From Clostridium sp. MSJ-8 (GTDB lineage: Bacteria; Bacillota; Clostridia; Clostridiales; Clostridiaceae): DNA of 64,000 bases. The stretch is taken from assembly GCF_018918325.1 (NCBI RefSeq), contig NZ_JAHLQH010000036.1, forward strand, positions 1 to 64,000, given 5' to 3'. Numbering within the stretch: position 1 is the first letter of the stretch; every line of letters starts with the position of its first letter. A program made the position numbers and the translations under genes. Shown piece by piece: positions 27,802 to 39,595 of the stretch. Under the pieces are notes generated by a model, which had not been told where the DNA came from, did no database searches, and saw only the letters and a list, made by a program, of their open reading frames with translations.

Positions 27802-28691
27802 TATAGGGTAATTTTATTACTGTGAAATGTTCTAATTATGTTTAACAAATCAGTTAATATTGAATCGATAAATAAATCCTTCCTATATATTAGATTAATT
27901 GTTTGTATTGGTGGGTAATCTGAAATAGGTATTGATTTAATATTTGGGTTATTTAATGTTTTTAAGAATGATTTTGGAAGTATGCTTATGTTATTTGTAT
28001 TTTCAATAAGTGTAATACAAGAAGTTAAATTAGCAACTTGTATAATAGGAGTAAGTGTATGATTTATATAACTAAAAGATTTATTTACAATCTTTCTTGA
28101 GGATGAAGTTTGTGCTAATGAAACAATAGGTTTATCTATTAGAGTTTTTAATTCTATTGACTCATATTGTGCTAGTTCAGAAGACTTTGATGTAACTACT
28201 AGATATGGGTCTAAATTTAATACTTCTGAATATATAGATGGAGAATCTACAGAAGAATATATTACTCCAATATCAAGTTTCCCGTTCTTGACATTATTTA
28301 TAATAGTATTACTGCTATGTTCTTCCATTGTAAGTAATATATCTGGATGACTTTTATTAAATTGAGAGCAAGGGTGCAATATAAGATGACAACCAGAAGC
28401 TCCTATAGTTATTTGAGTCCTTTGTTTTCCTGAAAAGTTTTTTATATCTGCTTTGGTTTGTTCTATGTCAAAAAATATCTTATAAGCATGTTGTTGAAGT
28501 ATTTTCCCTTCTTCTGTAAGAGTTGTTTTTTTTGAAGCATATTTAAATAATGGAGCTCCTACAATGCTTTCTAGTATTTTAATTTGATTGCTCAATGTTG
28601 GTTGAGATATATGTAGACGTTCTGCTGCTTTTGTATAATGAAGTTCTTCAGATAATACAAGAAAATAATTTAATAGTCTAAGTTCTAACAA
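27801..28691 (-). CDS. LysR-family regulator of the beta-glucoside operon
   Basis: 296 residues. The helix-turn-helix is typical (LELRLLNYFLVLSEELHYTKAAERLHISQPTLSNQIKILE, about 1-42), followed by a periplasmic-binding-type effector domain (about 90-290). The start is TTG at complement 28691: AGGAGG lies 7 bases upstream and the family begins MELRxLxYF, while the ATG at 28709 lies upstream of that site. It is divergent from the beta-glucoside PTS gene with an 8-bp-arm palindrome between them, so it probably controls that operon. LysR control of a bgl operon is less common than antitermination. Confidence 0.9.
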   Translation of the reverse strand: MLELRLLNYFLVLSEELHYTKAAERLHISQPTLSNQIKILESIVGAPLFKYASKKTTLTEEGKILQQHAYKIFFDIEQTKADIKNFSGKQRTQITIGASGCHLILHPCSQFNKSHPDILLTMEEHSSNTIINNVKNGKLDIGVIYSSVDSPSIYSEVLNLDPYLVVTSKSSELAQYESIELKTLIDKPIVSLAQTSSSRKIVNKSFSYINHTLTPIIQVANLTSCITLIENTNNISILPKSFLKTLNNPNIKSIPISDYPPIQTINLIYRKDLFIDSILTDLLNIIRTFHSNKITL

Positions 28692-28707
28692 AAAAATTCC
28701 TCCTATC

Positions 28708-28730
28708 ATTCATAGATATAAACTATGAAT
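28708..28730 (+). promoter_or_regulatory. LysR operator palindrome
   Basis: ATTCATAG-N7-CTATGAAT, a 23-bp perfect inverted repeat with the LysR T-N11-A geometry, lies between the divergent LysR and PTS genes, just upstream of the LysR ribosome binding site. Confidence 0.6.
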
Positions 28731-28803
28731 ATCATATTTAATATAGTATTGATGTATATATAATATAATACTATAATAAAAATGTAAACAATATCATTAA
28801 TAA

Positions 28804-30714
<1,911 letters not shown>

Positions 30715-30721
30715 TTTATGA

Positions 30722-32173
<1,452 letters not shown>

Positions 32174-32281
32174 TTTTTTAACAAAAAAATTAAGGTATTA
32201 TTGTTAAATAACTTATGTTTCACAATAATTAATATCAAAATTATATGTTCTAAGTAAATAATATAATATGTATAAAATCCA

Positions 32282-32459
32282 ATGTTATTTGGTTTAATTA
32301 ATATTATGTTTATAATTAGTATCAATATTATATGTTTTCATAAATAGCATAATTTCATTAAGTATTTCTAAATATAAAAAAATTAAGGTAGCTAAATGTT
32401 GTAAACTCACTAAAGTTCAAACAGTACAACATTTTAAACGCTACCTTAACTTTTTTATA
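32282..32459 (+). repeat. dispersed stem-loop element, copy B with long left flank
   Basis: Stem TTAAGGTAGC (32383-32392) with GCTACCTTAA (32440-32449), core TAAACTCACTAAAGTTCAAA, inner arms AATGTTGTA/TACAACATT, then TTTTTTAT. The whole 178 bp is almost identical to 51889-52067. The left flank (TATATGTTTTCATAAATAGC and neighbours) also has a diverged tandem copy at about 32228-32275. The 331-bp gap holding it has no gene; the element terminates the bgl operon and, by symmetry, the convergent DUF4317 gene. Confidence 0.8.
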
Positions 32460-32504
32460 TAGCAATACAGAAGTCTTAATATATTTGATGATAAAGTATT
32501 TTTG

Positions 32505-33782
32505 TTACTCTATGTTAATTCCGTTAACCTTAGTATGTTCATTTTCTTCAATAGGTATTATAATACACTTTTTACCATCAATAAGTTGTGAAGTAATTTG
32601 TGAAACTTTTTCAGGTTTAACATGTAGAACAACATCATATTCAGTTGAATCTTCTGAAGTATCATCAGTTGATACTTCTATATCATCAGATTTTACAGTT
32701 TCTAATTCTTCTTTTGTTTCTTCTAATTTTTGCTTTAATACTTCTACTTGTTTAACTAGATTTTCTTGCTTTTTCTTTTCTGCATTAGCAGCAAGAGCTT
32801 TAGAATCTACTAGATGTTCAGCTATAGGAGGTGCATCTTGAAACTTGTCCATGTATGATTTACCTATTTTTTCGCTTATTTCTTCAGAAACTCCACTATC
32901 ATTTAATATATCGTGAATTATTGTATCATTAACAACAACAGGATCATCATTATCATCATAGATTGCTTCATGTTCTTCTATTAAACTATTTATATTTTCT
33001 TGTAATTCAATAATAACTTCTTCAGATTTTTTTTCATCAGGTATTGCACTTCGAATTATAGAATTAAAAGTTTCTTTTTGTTCAGTAGCTGTTTGCTTTG
33101 ATGTACAGCCAAGGCATTCTTCCATAAGCTCAGGATGAGGATCTTTAGGATTCTTGGTATAGTATATAATAGAATCTATATCAGAACTACGATCTATAAA
33201 TGCAGGATAAACAAATCCGTTGCTAGGCATTTCAACTACCCAATCTCTTATACGTGCACCTATTTTATTTTCATCTTGAAGATATCCTAAACCTGCTTTT
33301 GACAATGATACAGGACATATTGCACATATTATATATTCATATACTTCTTCAGATTCATCTAATTTTGCATTATCTGAGGTTTTTCGCATAACATCATAAG
33401 CATCATGAAATAGAAGTATCAAGAAGTTTCCTTCATATTCATAGTTGTCTATAATTGATTGATATAGAGTGTTTAGTAATTTGGGATTTTTAAGGCCACT
33501 TCTTTTTAGTTCTAAAAAGAATTTTTGCTTTTCTCCCATATATTCTTCATTATCAGGAAAATTTAATTCTAATAGATTATTACCAATAGTTCCAGATAGA
33601 GTTTTTTTAGCTATTTCTAAGTATTTAAAGAAGACATCTTCGTCTAGGTTCAAGAAGGTTTCTTCTATATCTAAGATTATTTTTTTCTCAGAATTAACAT
33701 AACAACCACATAATTTAGTGAATGTACAATCATCTTTTTTAAATCTTTTCTTTATTTCTAATATATCTTTTTTCTTAATCAT
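32505..33782 (-). CDS. DUF4317 family protein
   Basis: 425 residues, recognised from the N-terminal pattern KKKDILEIKKRFKKDDCTFTKLCGCYVN and the middle motif DYxVEYPxxGFxYPAF-like segment RDWVVEMPSNGFVYPAF. Soluble, acidic and helical, with a coiled coil around 330-375 (EKKKQENLVKQVEVLKQKLEE). The family is conserved in Clostridia and has no assigned function. The start is ATG at complement 33782 behind GTGAGGG; the in-frame GTG 33797 is part of that site. It stands alone, convergent with the bgl operon. Confidence 0.8.
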   Translation of the reverse strand: MIKKKDILEIKKRFKKDDCTFTKLCGCYVNSEKKIILDIEETFLNLDEDVFFKYLEIAKKTLSGTIGNNLLELNFPDNEEYMGEKQKFFLELKRSGLKNPKLLNTLYQSIIDNYEYEGNFLILLFHDAYDVMRKTSDNAKLDESEEVYEYIICAICPVSLSKAGLGYLQDENKIGARIRDWVVEMPSNGFVYPAFIDRSSDIDSIIYYTKNPKDPHPELMEECLGCTSKQTATEQKETFNSIIRSAIPDEKKSEEVIIELQENINSLIEEHEAIYDDNDDPVVVNDTIIHDILNDSGVSEEISEKIGKSYMDKFQDAPPIAEHLVDSKALAANAEKKKQENLVKQVEVLKQKLEETKEELETVKSDDIEVSTDDTSEDSTEYDVVLHVKPEKVSQITSQLIDGKKCIIIPIEENEHTKVNGINIE

Positions 33783-33922
33783 AAAAAAATCCCTCACTTC
33801 ATGAGATAATTAACAAATATGTTTCTTATAATAGTATAATGTTCAATAAATTTATTCGCAAGAATAATTCTTTAGAAAACTTATTCATAATATATACAGT
33901 ATAATAATTAGGAGATAAGAAG

Positions 33923-34744
33923 ATGTATAGAAATGTTATATATAAGTATGCATTAAGAAATGTAAATCTAAGAAGTGAAAAGTCAGATACTTCTAGTATA
34001 ATTACTGTTATACCTAAGGGGGCCAAAATGATTCTTATAGATGGAGAAGAAGATTGGCTCAAAGTAAAATATGGAGAAGATGAAGGTTATGTATATAATA
34101 AATATATTTCTAAAACTCTATATACATGGAAAAATGTACAGCTAAGGGAGGAGCCTTCTTTTTCAGGTAAGTTGATTTTGACTGTTCCAAAGAAATCACG
34201 AGTTGAATCTGTAGAGAATGTTGGAAATTGGAACAAGGTAATATATAACGGAAGAGAAGGATATATCTATAGTTTCTATTTATCTGATGATGGGAATAAA
34301 GATGACCTTGATTATGAATACTATTATACTAATATGGTTAGATTCGTTAATGAAAATGGATTTTTAAGTTCTAGTGAATATCTTTTAGTTACAGATATTC
34401 AGAATAGAGAAACTTATGTATTTATAAAAGAAGAAGGTAAGTGGGTGAAGTTATATAAGTGGTTGTGTACAGTAGGAAAACCATCTACACCTACTATAAA
34501 AGGTATATTTTATATAAGTGGTAGAAAACCTTACTTTGGAACAGATAAATATAGAGTGAAATATGCTACTAGAATAAGAGGTCCATATTATTATCATTCG
34601 ATATTGTACAATGCAGAAGGAACTAAGGTTATAAATAGTACTTTAGGGGAGGCACTAAGTCATGGTTGTATAAGACTTGAAACGTATAATGCAGAATGGA
34701 TATATGATAATATACCAGATGAAACTACGGTATTTATTCATTGA
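33923..34744 (+). CDS. L,D-transpeptidase with two SH3-like domains
   Basis: 273 residues: bacterial SH3 repeats at about 8-62 (NVNLRSEKSD...WLKVKYGEDEGYVYNKYIS) and 70-122 (NVQLREEPSF...WNKVIYNGREGYIYSFYLS), then a YkuD catalytic domain about 148-273 with His and Cys in SHGCIRL (Cys249). L,D-transpeptidases form 3-3 peptidoglycan cross-links outside the membrane. The protein begins MYRNVIYKYALRNVNLRS with no visible signal peptide or transmembrane segment, which is odd for this function. No better upstream start was found. ATG 33923 follows AGGAGATAAG. Confidence 0.88.
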   Translation: MYRNVIYKYALRNVNLRSEKSDTSSIITVIPKGAKMILIDGEEDWLKVKYGEDEGYVYNKYISKTLYTWKNVQLREEPSFSGKLILTVPKKSRVESVENVGNWNKVIYNGREGYIYSFYLSDDGNKDDLDYEYYYTNMVRFVNENGFLSSSEYLLVTDIQNRETYVFIKEEGKWVKLYKWLCTVGKPSTPTIKGIFYISGRKPYFGTDKYRVKYATRIRGPYYYHSILYNAEGTKVINSTLGEALSHGCIRLETYNAEWIYDNIPDETTVFIH

Positions 34745-34750
34745 AGTTAT

Positions 34751-34782
34751 TAAGGAACCTTGCTTGTATAAGGTTCTTTAAT
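34751..34782 (+). terminator. hairpin terminator
   Basis: AAGGAACCTT and AAGGTTCTTT flank a short loop between the L,D-transpeptidase and the next gene; the following T-run is weak. Confidence 0.55.
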
Positions 34783-34822
34783 ATATAATTAAGGGAAATT
34801 TATAGTATAGGTGGAGGATATT

Positions 34823-36157
34823 ATGCAGGGAGAAGTAGAATATATACCATCATCATTAATTGCAGGATTTATTAATGAACAAGAAGTGAGAATAATTAAA
34901 TTATCGCCAGAATCTTTAGTTATTAGAATATCTAAAGAGGTAGAGATTCATAAGCTTAAGGTAGCTTTTTATATATTTAAAGATAATAATTATATAGAAC
35001 TAGAGTTAGAAGAATATGAGGTTAAATCCATAAATAGAGAAAGATTTTGTATAATATATGAATTTATTGTGCATAATAAAGGATATGGAGATAATGTTAA
35101 GAGGATATTTAAGGATTACTTGAACTACATTAACTTGAGGGTATTTGGATGTGAAGGAGAGTTTTCTTATGATATGGTAGGATATCCTGCAGAGTTAGAT
35201 TATGATTATTATGAGAATTATAATAGGGAATTAGAAGAGTGGATGTTAGAATTAGATGAAGATGCATGGGATGGAGTAGATTTAGATGGAATAGAACTAG
35301 CAATACAGATTGATAATTATGATAGATATTATGATTTTTTACATATGGATATAGAAGATTTTAAGAATTACTATTTTAGTAAGAATTGTATAAGTAATAA
35401 GGTGTTGAAACATAAGGAATTAACTAGAATATATATTGGAAATGAATTCTGTCATAATCTATTTCCTGATGTAGATCTTCTTATGAACATATTAGATAAG
35501 TGTTATAGACAGAATATAGGTATAACTATATGTACTACTTACATGATGGAGCATCAAGTTTCTTATTATATTGATGTAATAGATAGAATATATAATTGGT
35601 GTATATGTAATAATTATGGAATAGATATTGTTATTAATGATTATGGAATGATTGAGCTGTTATCGGATAAGAATGATTATATAAACATAGCATTAGGTAA
35701 TTTGTTGAATAAACGTAAGAGAGATCCTAGGTATAAGTATAAGAGAGATATAATTCAGAATCCTGAATTAATATCACAGAATACTTTAAATAATGACATA
35801 TATATAGAATTTTTAGAGCGTAATAATATATATAAGCATGAATACCAAGTATGTGGATATATCATGGATATTGCTGAAGGTCATAATAGTTTACATATGC
35901 CTTTTTATCAGACTAATACTTCTCAGTTATGTCCACTATATGCAAAAGTAACATATAATAACAGGGGGCAGCAAGTATCTGTGGATAACTGTGGAAGGTT
36001 GTGCAAAAAGTTTTATTTTTCTTATCCTAAACATTTGAAGATGTTAGGAAGATATAATTCTATATTTGCCTATGATGAAACTATACTAAGCAATAAAGAA
36101 ATTATACAAGAATATATACATCAAGGAATAGATAGAATAGTACTTAACTTTTTGTAG
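34823..36157 (+). CDS. protein of unknown function, putative PilZ-like plus U32-like barrel
   Basis: 444 residues, not recognised with certainty. Residues 1-110 are beta-rich (RIIKLSPESLVIRISKEVEI) and look PilZ-like, but the c-di-GMP-binding RxxxR motif is not evident. A hyperacidic linker (about 130-180) is followed by a segment (about 200-440) that reads as a diverged U32-type TIM barrel: YIGNEFCHNLF, then GITICTTYMMEHQ, then DIVINDYGMIELL. It keeps a cysteine cluster (CPLYAKVTYNN, NCGRLCKKF). The gene is 14 bp before a true U32-family gene, suggesting a heteromeric partner. ATG 34823 follows AGGTGGAGG; the in-frame GTG 34811 is inside that site. Confidence 0.7.
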   Translation: MQGEVEYIPSSLIAGFINEQEVRIIKLSPESLVIRISKEVEIHKLKVAFYIFKDNNYIELELEEYEVKSINRERFCIIYEFIVHNKGYGDNVKRIFKDYLNYINLRVFGCEGEFSYDMVGYPAELDYDYYENYNRELEEWMLELDEDAWDGVDLDGIELAIQIDNYDRYYDFLHMDIEDFKNYYFSKNCISNKVLKHKELTRIYIGNEFCHNLFPDVDLLMNILDKCYRQNIGITICTTYMMEHQVSYYIDVIDRIYNWCICNNYGIDIVINDYGMIELLSDKNDYINIALGNLLNKRKRDPRYKYKRDIIQNPELISQNTLNNDIYIEFLERNNIYKHEYQVCGYIMDIAEGHNSLHMPFYQTNTSQLCPLYAKVTYNNRGQQVSVDNCGRLCKKFYFSYPKHLKMLGRYNSIFAYDETILSNKEIIQEYIHQGIDRIVLNFL

Positions 36158-36171
36158 AATGGAGTGATAGT

Positions 36172-37098
36172 ATGAAGATTGTAGCAGGTATGGGAGCTAT
36201 AGATGATTATATAGCATTAGTAGAGGCAGGAGCAGATGAAGTTTTCTGTGGATATGTACCTTATGAGTGGAACAGAAAGTATGGTAATTTATTTCCTCTC
36301 AATAGAAGAGAGGTATTATATTATAACGTTCAAATTAGTTCGTTAGAGGATATGAAGATATTATCAGAGATGGTGAAGGTCTATAAGGTGCCAGTTAGTA
36401 TAACTTTCAATTATTTGTATTATCTAGAGGAGCAATATGAACTTATAAAACACATAATAGAAGAACTTAAACAACTAGGATTTAGAGATTATATAATAGC
36501 AGATATAGGTTTACTTCTATATCTTAGAGAGCATAACTTAGATTGTTCTATACATCTTAGTGGAGAGACAGCGGAGCTTAATCATTTATCTATGAGTTTA
36601 TTTAATAATTTTAATATAAGTAGGTATATATTTCATAGGAAGAATACCATAAATGATATGTGTAAATGCATAGAACAAAATGGTAATAAGTATGAGTATG
36701 AGGCATTTATAATGAATGAGAAGTGTCATTATTCAGGGGCTTTTTGTAATTCTCTTCATTGTGATGAGTTAGAGCATCTATGTAAAGTTCCTTATAAATT
36801 AAGTTATATCGGAGGTGGAGATATTAGAGAAACGGAAATACAACCAAAAGAAAAAAGTGATGTAATTGGAATATCAGGATGTGGTTTATGTTCTTTAATA
36901 TCTCTTAAGAATGCAGGGATTACTCACTTGAAGGTAGTAGGTAGAGGTGCATCTATAGCAGATATGGTAAGTAGTATAGCTGTACTTAAGAGAGCTTTAG
37001 TAGTTACAAAAGGGATACAGGATAAGACGGAATTTAGAGAGACTATAAAAAATAATATTTTCAACAACAATTGTAGCGAGAACTGCTATTATTATTAG
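36172..37098 (+). CDS. U32 family peptidase-like protein
   Basis: 308 residues. The U32 pattern is clear at the N-terminus: AGMGAIDDYIALVEAGADEVFCGYVPYEWN, PLNRREVLYYNVQI, then VSITFNYLYY. Cysteines occur at CHYSGAFCNSLHCDELEHLC and GCGLCSL, consistent with an iron-sulfur or zinc site as in U32 hydroxylases and peptidases (relatives act on tRNA, 23S rRNA, collagen or ubiquinone). The actual substrate is unknown. It forms an operon with the preceding barrel protein and ends at a strong hairpin. Confidence 0.85.
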   Translation: MKIVAGMGAIDDYIALVEAGADEVFCGYVPYEWNRKYGNLFPLNRREVLYYNVQISSLEDMKILSEMVKVYKVPVSITFNYLYYLEEQYELIKHIIEELKQLGFRDYIIADIGLLLYLREHNLDCSIHLSGETAELNHLSMSLFNNFNISRYIFHRKNTINDMCKCIEQNGNKYEYEAFIMNEKCHYSGAFCNSLHCDELEHLCKVPYKLSYIGGGDIRETEIQPKEKSDVIGISGCGLCSLISLKNAGITHLKVVGRGASIADMVSSIAVLKRALVVTKGIQDKTEFRETIKNNIFNNNCSENCYYY

Positions 37099-37160
37099 AA
37101 TATGTTTTGAATTTATAAGATAAAAAATTAAAATATGTATAGAATAATAAGAAGAGGTAA

Positions 37161-37204
37161 TAATAGAGATAGGAAGCTTTTTTCCTATCTCTATTAATTT
37201 TTTA
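37161..37204 (+). terminator. bidirectional hairpin terminator
   Basis: TAATAGAGATAGGAA (37161-37175) pairs perfectly with TTCCTATCTCTATTA (37182-37196), followed by ATTTTTTAT. It separates the U32 operon from the convergent FliB-like gene. Confidence 0.9.
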
Positions 37205-38338
37205 TATTATAGAGTCTACTAGATTATTTGAACAGAATAACTTTTTATTATTGAATAGATCATGAAGTTTTTCTATATTTGAGTCAGAGTGTTCTATTTC
37301 TTTAGAATACATATGTGATATATATATTTGATCCTCTAGAGTCAGCTTATTATTGTTTTGTAGAAAACTATCTATGTCTAGGTTATAAATAATTATATAG
37401 CTGAATATAGCTAGTTTGATTTTAGATAGTATATCTGCATCATATAATGATTGTAAGAAGTATCTGAATATGAAGTAACTTAATATGTTTTCATATTCGT
37501 ATTCTCTATTTTTATAATATGATTTGAATTCTATGGCACTAGCACTGTATTGTTTTTCATTTTTGCTTAGTAGATTTAATTTAGCTCTATTTATTATATT
37601 AGGCCATACATCATTTATTTGTTCTAGGTTATTGAAGATGTTGAAGTATTCTTTTATATTAGAATAATTAAACTTATAATTGCATTCTGATAATTTTATT
37701 TTGAGATATTCATCAGAAGAATAGTTACTACGTATAGAGGTTATCATGGATAATTCACAGTTATCTATACATTCTTGTATGTCCTCTGCGAAGCTTAATA
37801 GTATACATATTCTGTTATTTAGTGTTATAGAAGAATTTTGTATTATATTTAAGGCTATTTTTTGTGCCTTAACTAGTTGAATATATAAGTCTGGAGTTAT
37901 TGAATTGTAAGAAGTAACTTGTTCATCAGTAGTCTCTATTGATATAGTGAATTTATTATCAAGTAATAATAATCTACAGGCTTCAGGACATGACATTGAT
38001 AGAGAGATCTCTCTTAAGCTAGCATATTCATTTATTATTCTAGGAAATGTCTTACAAGTATAGCATAAGTTATCTTCTCCTATATTAGTATATATATCAC
38101 ATAGTAGATTATTATCTAAAAATGGACAATTATTATTTTCCAAAACAAAACTATGCTCGTTATTTTCATTTTCAACAATAGATGAGTTTAATCTATTACC
38201 AAAATCACTTGATATATTCTTATATTTATTATAAGTTTCATCATCTATAATTATTTGCCAACCAGCACAACAAGTATCACTACATTTAGAAGAGATACAT
38301 CTAAAATCTTTATAATAATGTGGAATCTTAATTTTCAT
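37202..38338 (-). CDS. FliB-like flagellin lysine-N-methylase family protein
   Basis: 378 residues. The N-terminal cysteine pattern is diagnostic: PHYYKDFRCISSKCSDTCCAGWQI, NNCPFLDNNLLCDIY, ENLCYTCKTFPR and MSCPEACRLLL, about ten cysteines in the first 135 residues, suggesting a metal or iron-sulfur cluster. Family members methylate flagellin lysines, but homologues occur in non-flagellated clostridia and may modify other surface proteins. No flagellar genes are present here. ATG at complement 38338 is used, behind CGAGG; the in-frame TTG 38347 is too close to that site. Confidence 0.85.
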   Translation of the reverse strand: MKIKIPHYYKDFRCISSKCSDTCCAGWQIIIDDETYNKYKNISSDFGNRLNSSIVENENNEHSFVLENNNCPFLDNNLLCDIYTNIGEDNLCYTCKTFPRIINEYASLREISLSMSCPEACRLLLLDNKFTISIETTDEQVTSYNSITPDLYIQLVKAQKIALNIIQNSSITLNNRICILLSFAEDIQECIDNCELSMITSIRSNYSSDEYLKIKLSECNYKFNYSNIKEYFNIFNNLEQINDVWPNIINRAKLNLLSKNEKQYSASAIEFKSYYKNREYEYENILSYFIFRYFLQSLYDADILSKIKLAIFSYIIIYNLDIDSFLQNNNKLTLEDQIYISHMYSKEIEHSDSNIEKLHDLFNNKKLFCSNNLVDSII

Positions 38339-38413
38339 AATATGCAACCTCGAATAAAAAATATAATTTATAGCATAATTGTAACAATAAGTTGTTTTAT
38401 ATTCAAATTCTCA

Positions 38414-38462
38414 TTTAACAATAACTTAATTTTGTTTAACACTCTCTTAATATTGTTTTAAC
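38414..38462 (+). promoter_or_regulatory. helically phased TTAA repeats upstream of ppx (Pho-box-like)
   Basis: Five TTAA cores begin at 38415, 38426, 38436, 38447 and 38458, that is every 10-11 bp, alternating TTTAACA and CTTAAT. This resembles the direct TTAACA repeats with 11-bp period bound by PhoB/PhoP-type regulators. An AATATTGTTT / AAACAATATT inverted repeat (38449-38458, 38496-38505) lies between it and the ppx start. Phosphate-starvation control of ppx-ppk would make sense; this is inference. Confidence 0.4.
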
Positions 38463-38542
38463 TTGCAACATATATCATTGAATTAAGACATAAATAAACA
38501 ATATTGGACAAAAATATACTGAATATAAAGGAGAAAAATTGA

Positions 38543-39577
38543 ATGTATGGAGTTATAGATATAGGAGCCAATACTATAAGACTTGCTATATATAATATCA
38601 GTAAACAGGGTGAGATTAATGAAATTTTAAATAAAAAGAAAGTTGTAGGGCTTGCAAGATATATAGATAATGAACTTATGTCAGAAAAGGGGATAGATAG
38701 AGCAGTAGATACATTAATAGAATTAAAGAGGATTGCAGATAAGAATAATGCTACATTAACAGTATTTGCAACTGCACCTTTTAGAAACATCAATAATTCT
38801 AGAGAGGTATTAGGAAGAATTAAACAAGAAACAGATATAGATGTGACAGTTCTATCTGGGGAACAGGAAGCTTTTTATGATTATGTGGCAGCAACATATA
38901 ATAAAGATATTGATGAAGGAATAATAGTGGACATAGGAGGGGGAAGTACTGAACTTATATTTGTACATGATGGTGATATTGAAAAAGCAGTATCAATACC
39001 TATAGGATCACTTAATACTTATACCAAGTATATATCAGATATATTTCCGTCTGCAGAAGAATTAAAGAAAATAAAAAAAATAATAATTAAGCAGTTAGAT
39101 AAGATCAAGTTAGAGAAAAAAGAATATAAAGTAGCATATGGAATAGGTGGAACTATACGAGGAACCATGAAACTTCATAGGGATATATATAATATGAGGG
39201 GAGAAGAAAAAGAAATAATGCTTAAGAGTCTTAAGAAGATGCTTAAAAGCTATTTAGAGGATTCAAAAGCATTTATATCAGAGATAATAGACGTTGTACC
39301 AGATAGAGTTCATACGTTAATTCCAGGAATGATAATTCTTAAAACTATTATGAAGTATTATAAAAGTGATAAGATAATTTTAAGTGATTATGGTATACGA
39401 GAAGGATTTGTTATAGGAAATATAATTAATTCTAGGTTGGATTCAGAGAAAGAAACCAAATTAGAAGAAGTAATAGAAGAATGTAGAGAAGAAGCTCTAG
39501 AAGAATTAGAGGAGATTACAGAAGAAAAAAATAATATTCAACAAGAAATAGATTCGGATAAAGAGATAAATGAGTAA
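38543..39577 (+). CDS. ppx: Ppx/GppA family exopolyphosphatase
   Basis: 344 residues of the ASKHA fold. Motifs: GVIDIGANTIRLAIY (phosphate 1), VLSGEQEAFYDYVA, VDIGGGSTELIFV (phosphate 2) and the adenosine-region motif GIGGTIRG. It removes phosphate from polyphosphate ends or hydrolyses pppGpp. The C-terminal 30 residues are a Glu-rich tail. AAGGAG precedes ATG 38543. It forms an operon with ppk, 18 bp downstream, and lies behind phased TTAA repeats. Confidence 0.93.
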   Translation: MYGVIDIGANTIRLAIYNISKQGEINEILNKKKVVGLARYIDNELMSEKGIDRAVDTLIELKRIADKNNATLTVFATAPFRNINNSREVLGRIKQETDIDVTVLSGEQEAFYDYVAATYNKDIDEGIIVDIGGGSTELIFVHDGDIEKAVSIPIGSLNTYTKYISDIFPSAEELKKIKKIIIKQLDKIKLEKKEYKVAYGIGGTIRGTMKLHRDIYNMRGEEKEIMLKSLKKMLKSYLEDSKAFISEIIDVVPDRVHTLIPGMIILKTIMKYYKSDKIILSDYGIREGFVIGNIINSRLDSEKETKLEEVIEECREEALEELEEITEEKNNIQQEIDSDKEINE

Positions 39578-39595
39578 GAAAGGAAGTAAAATAGT

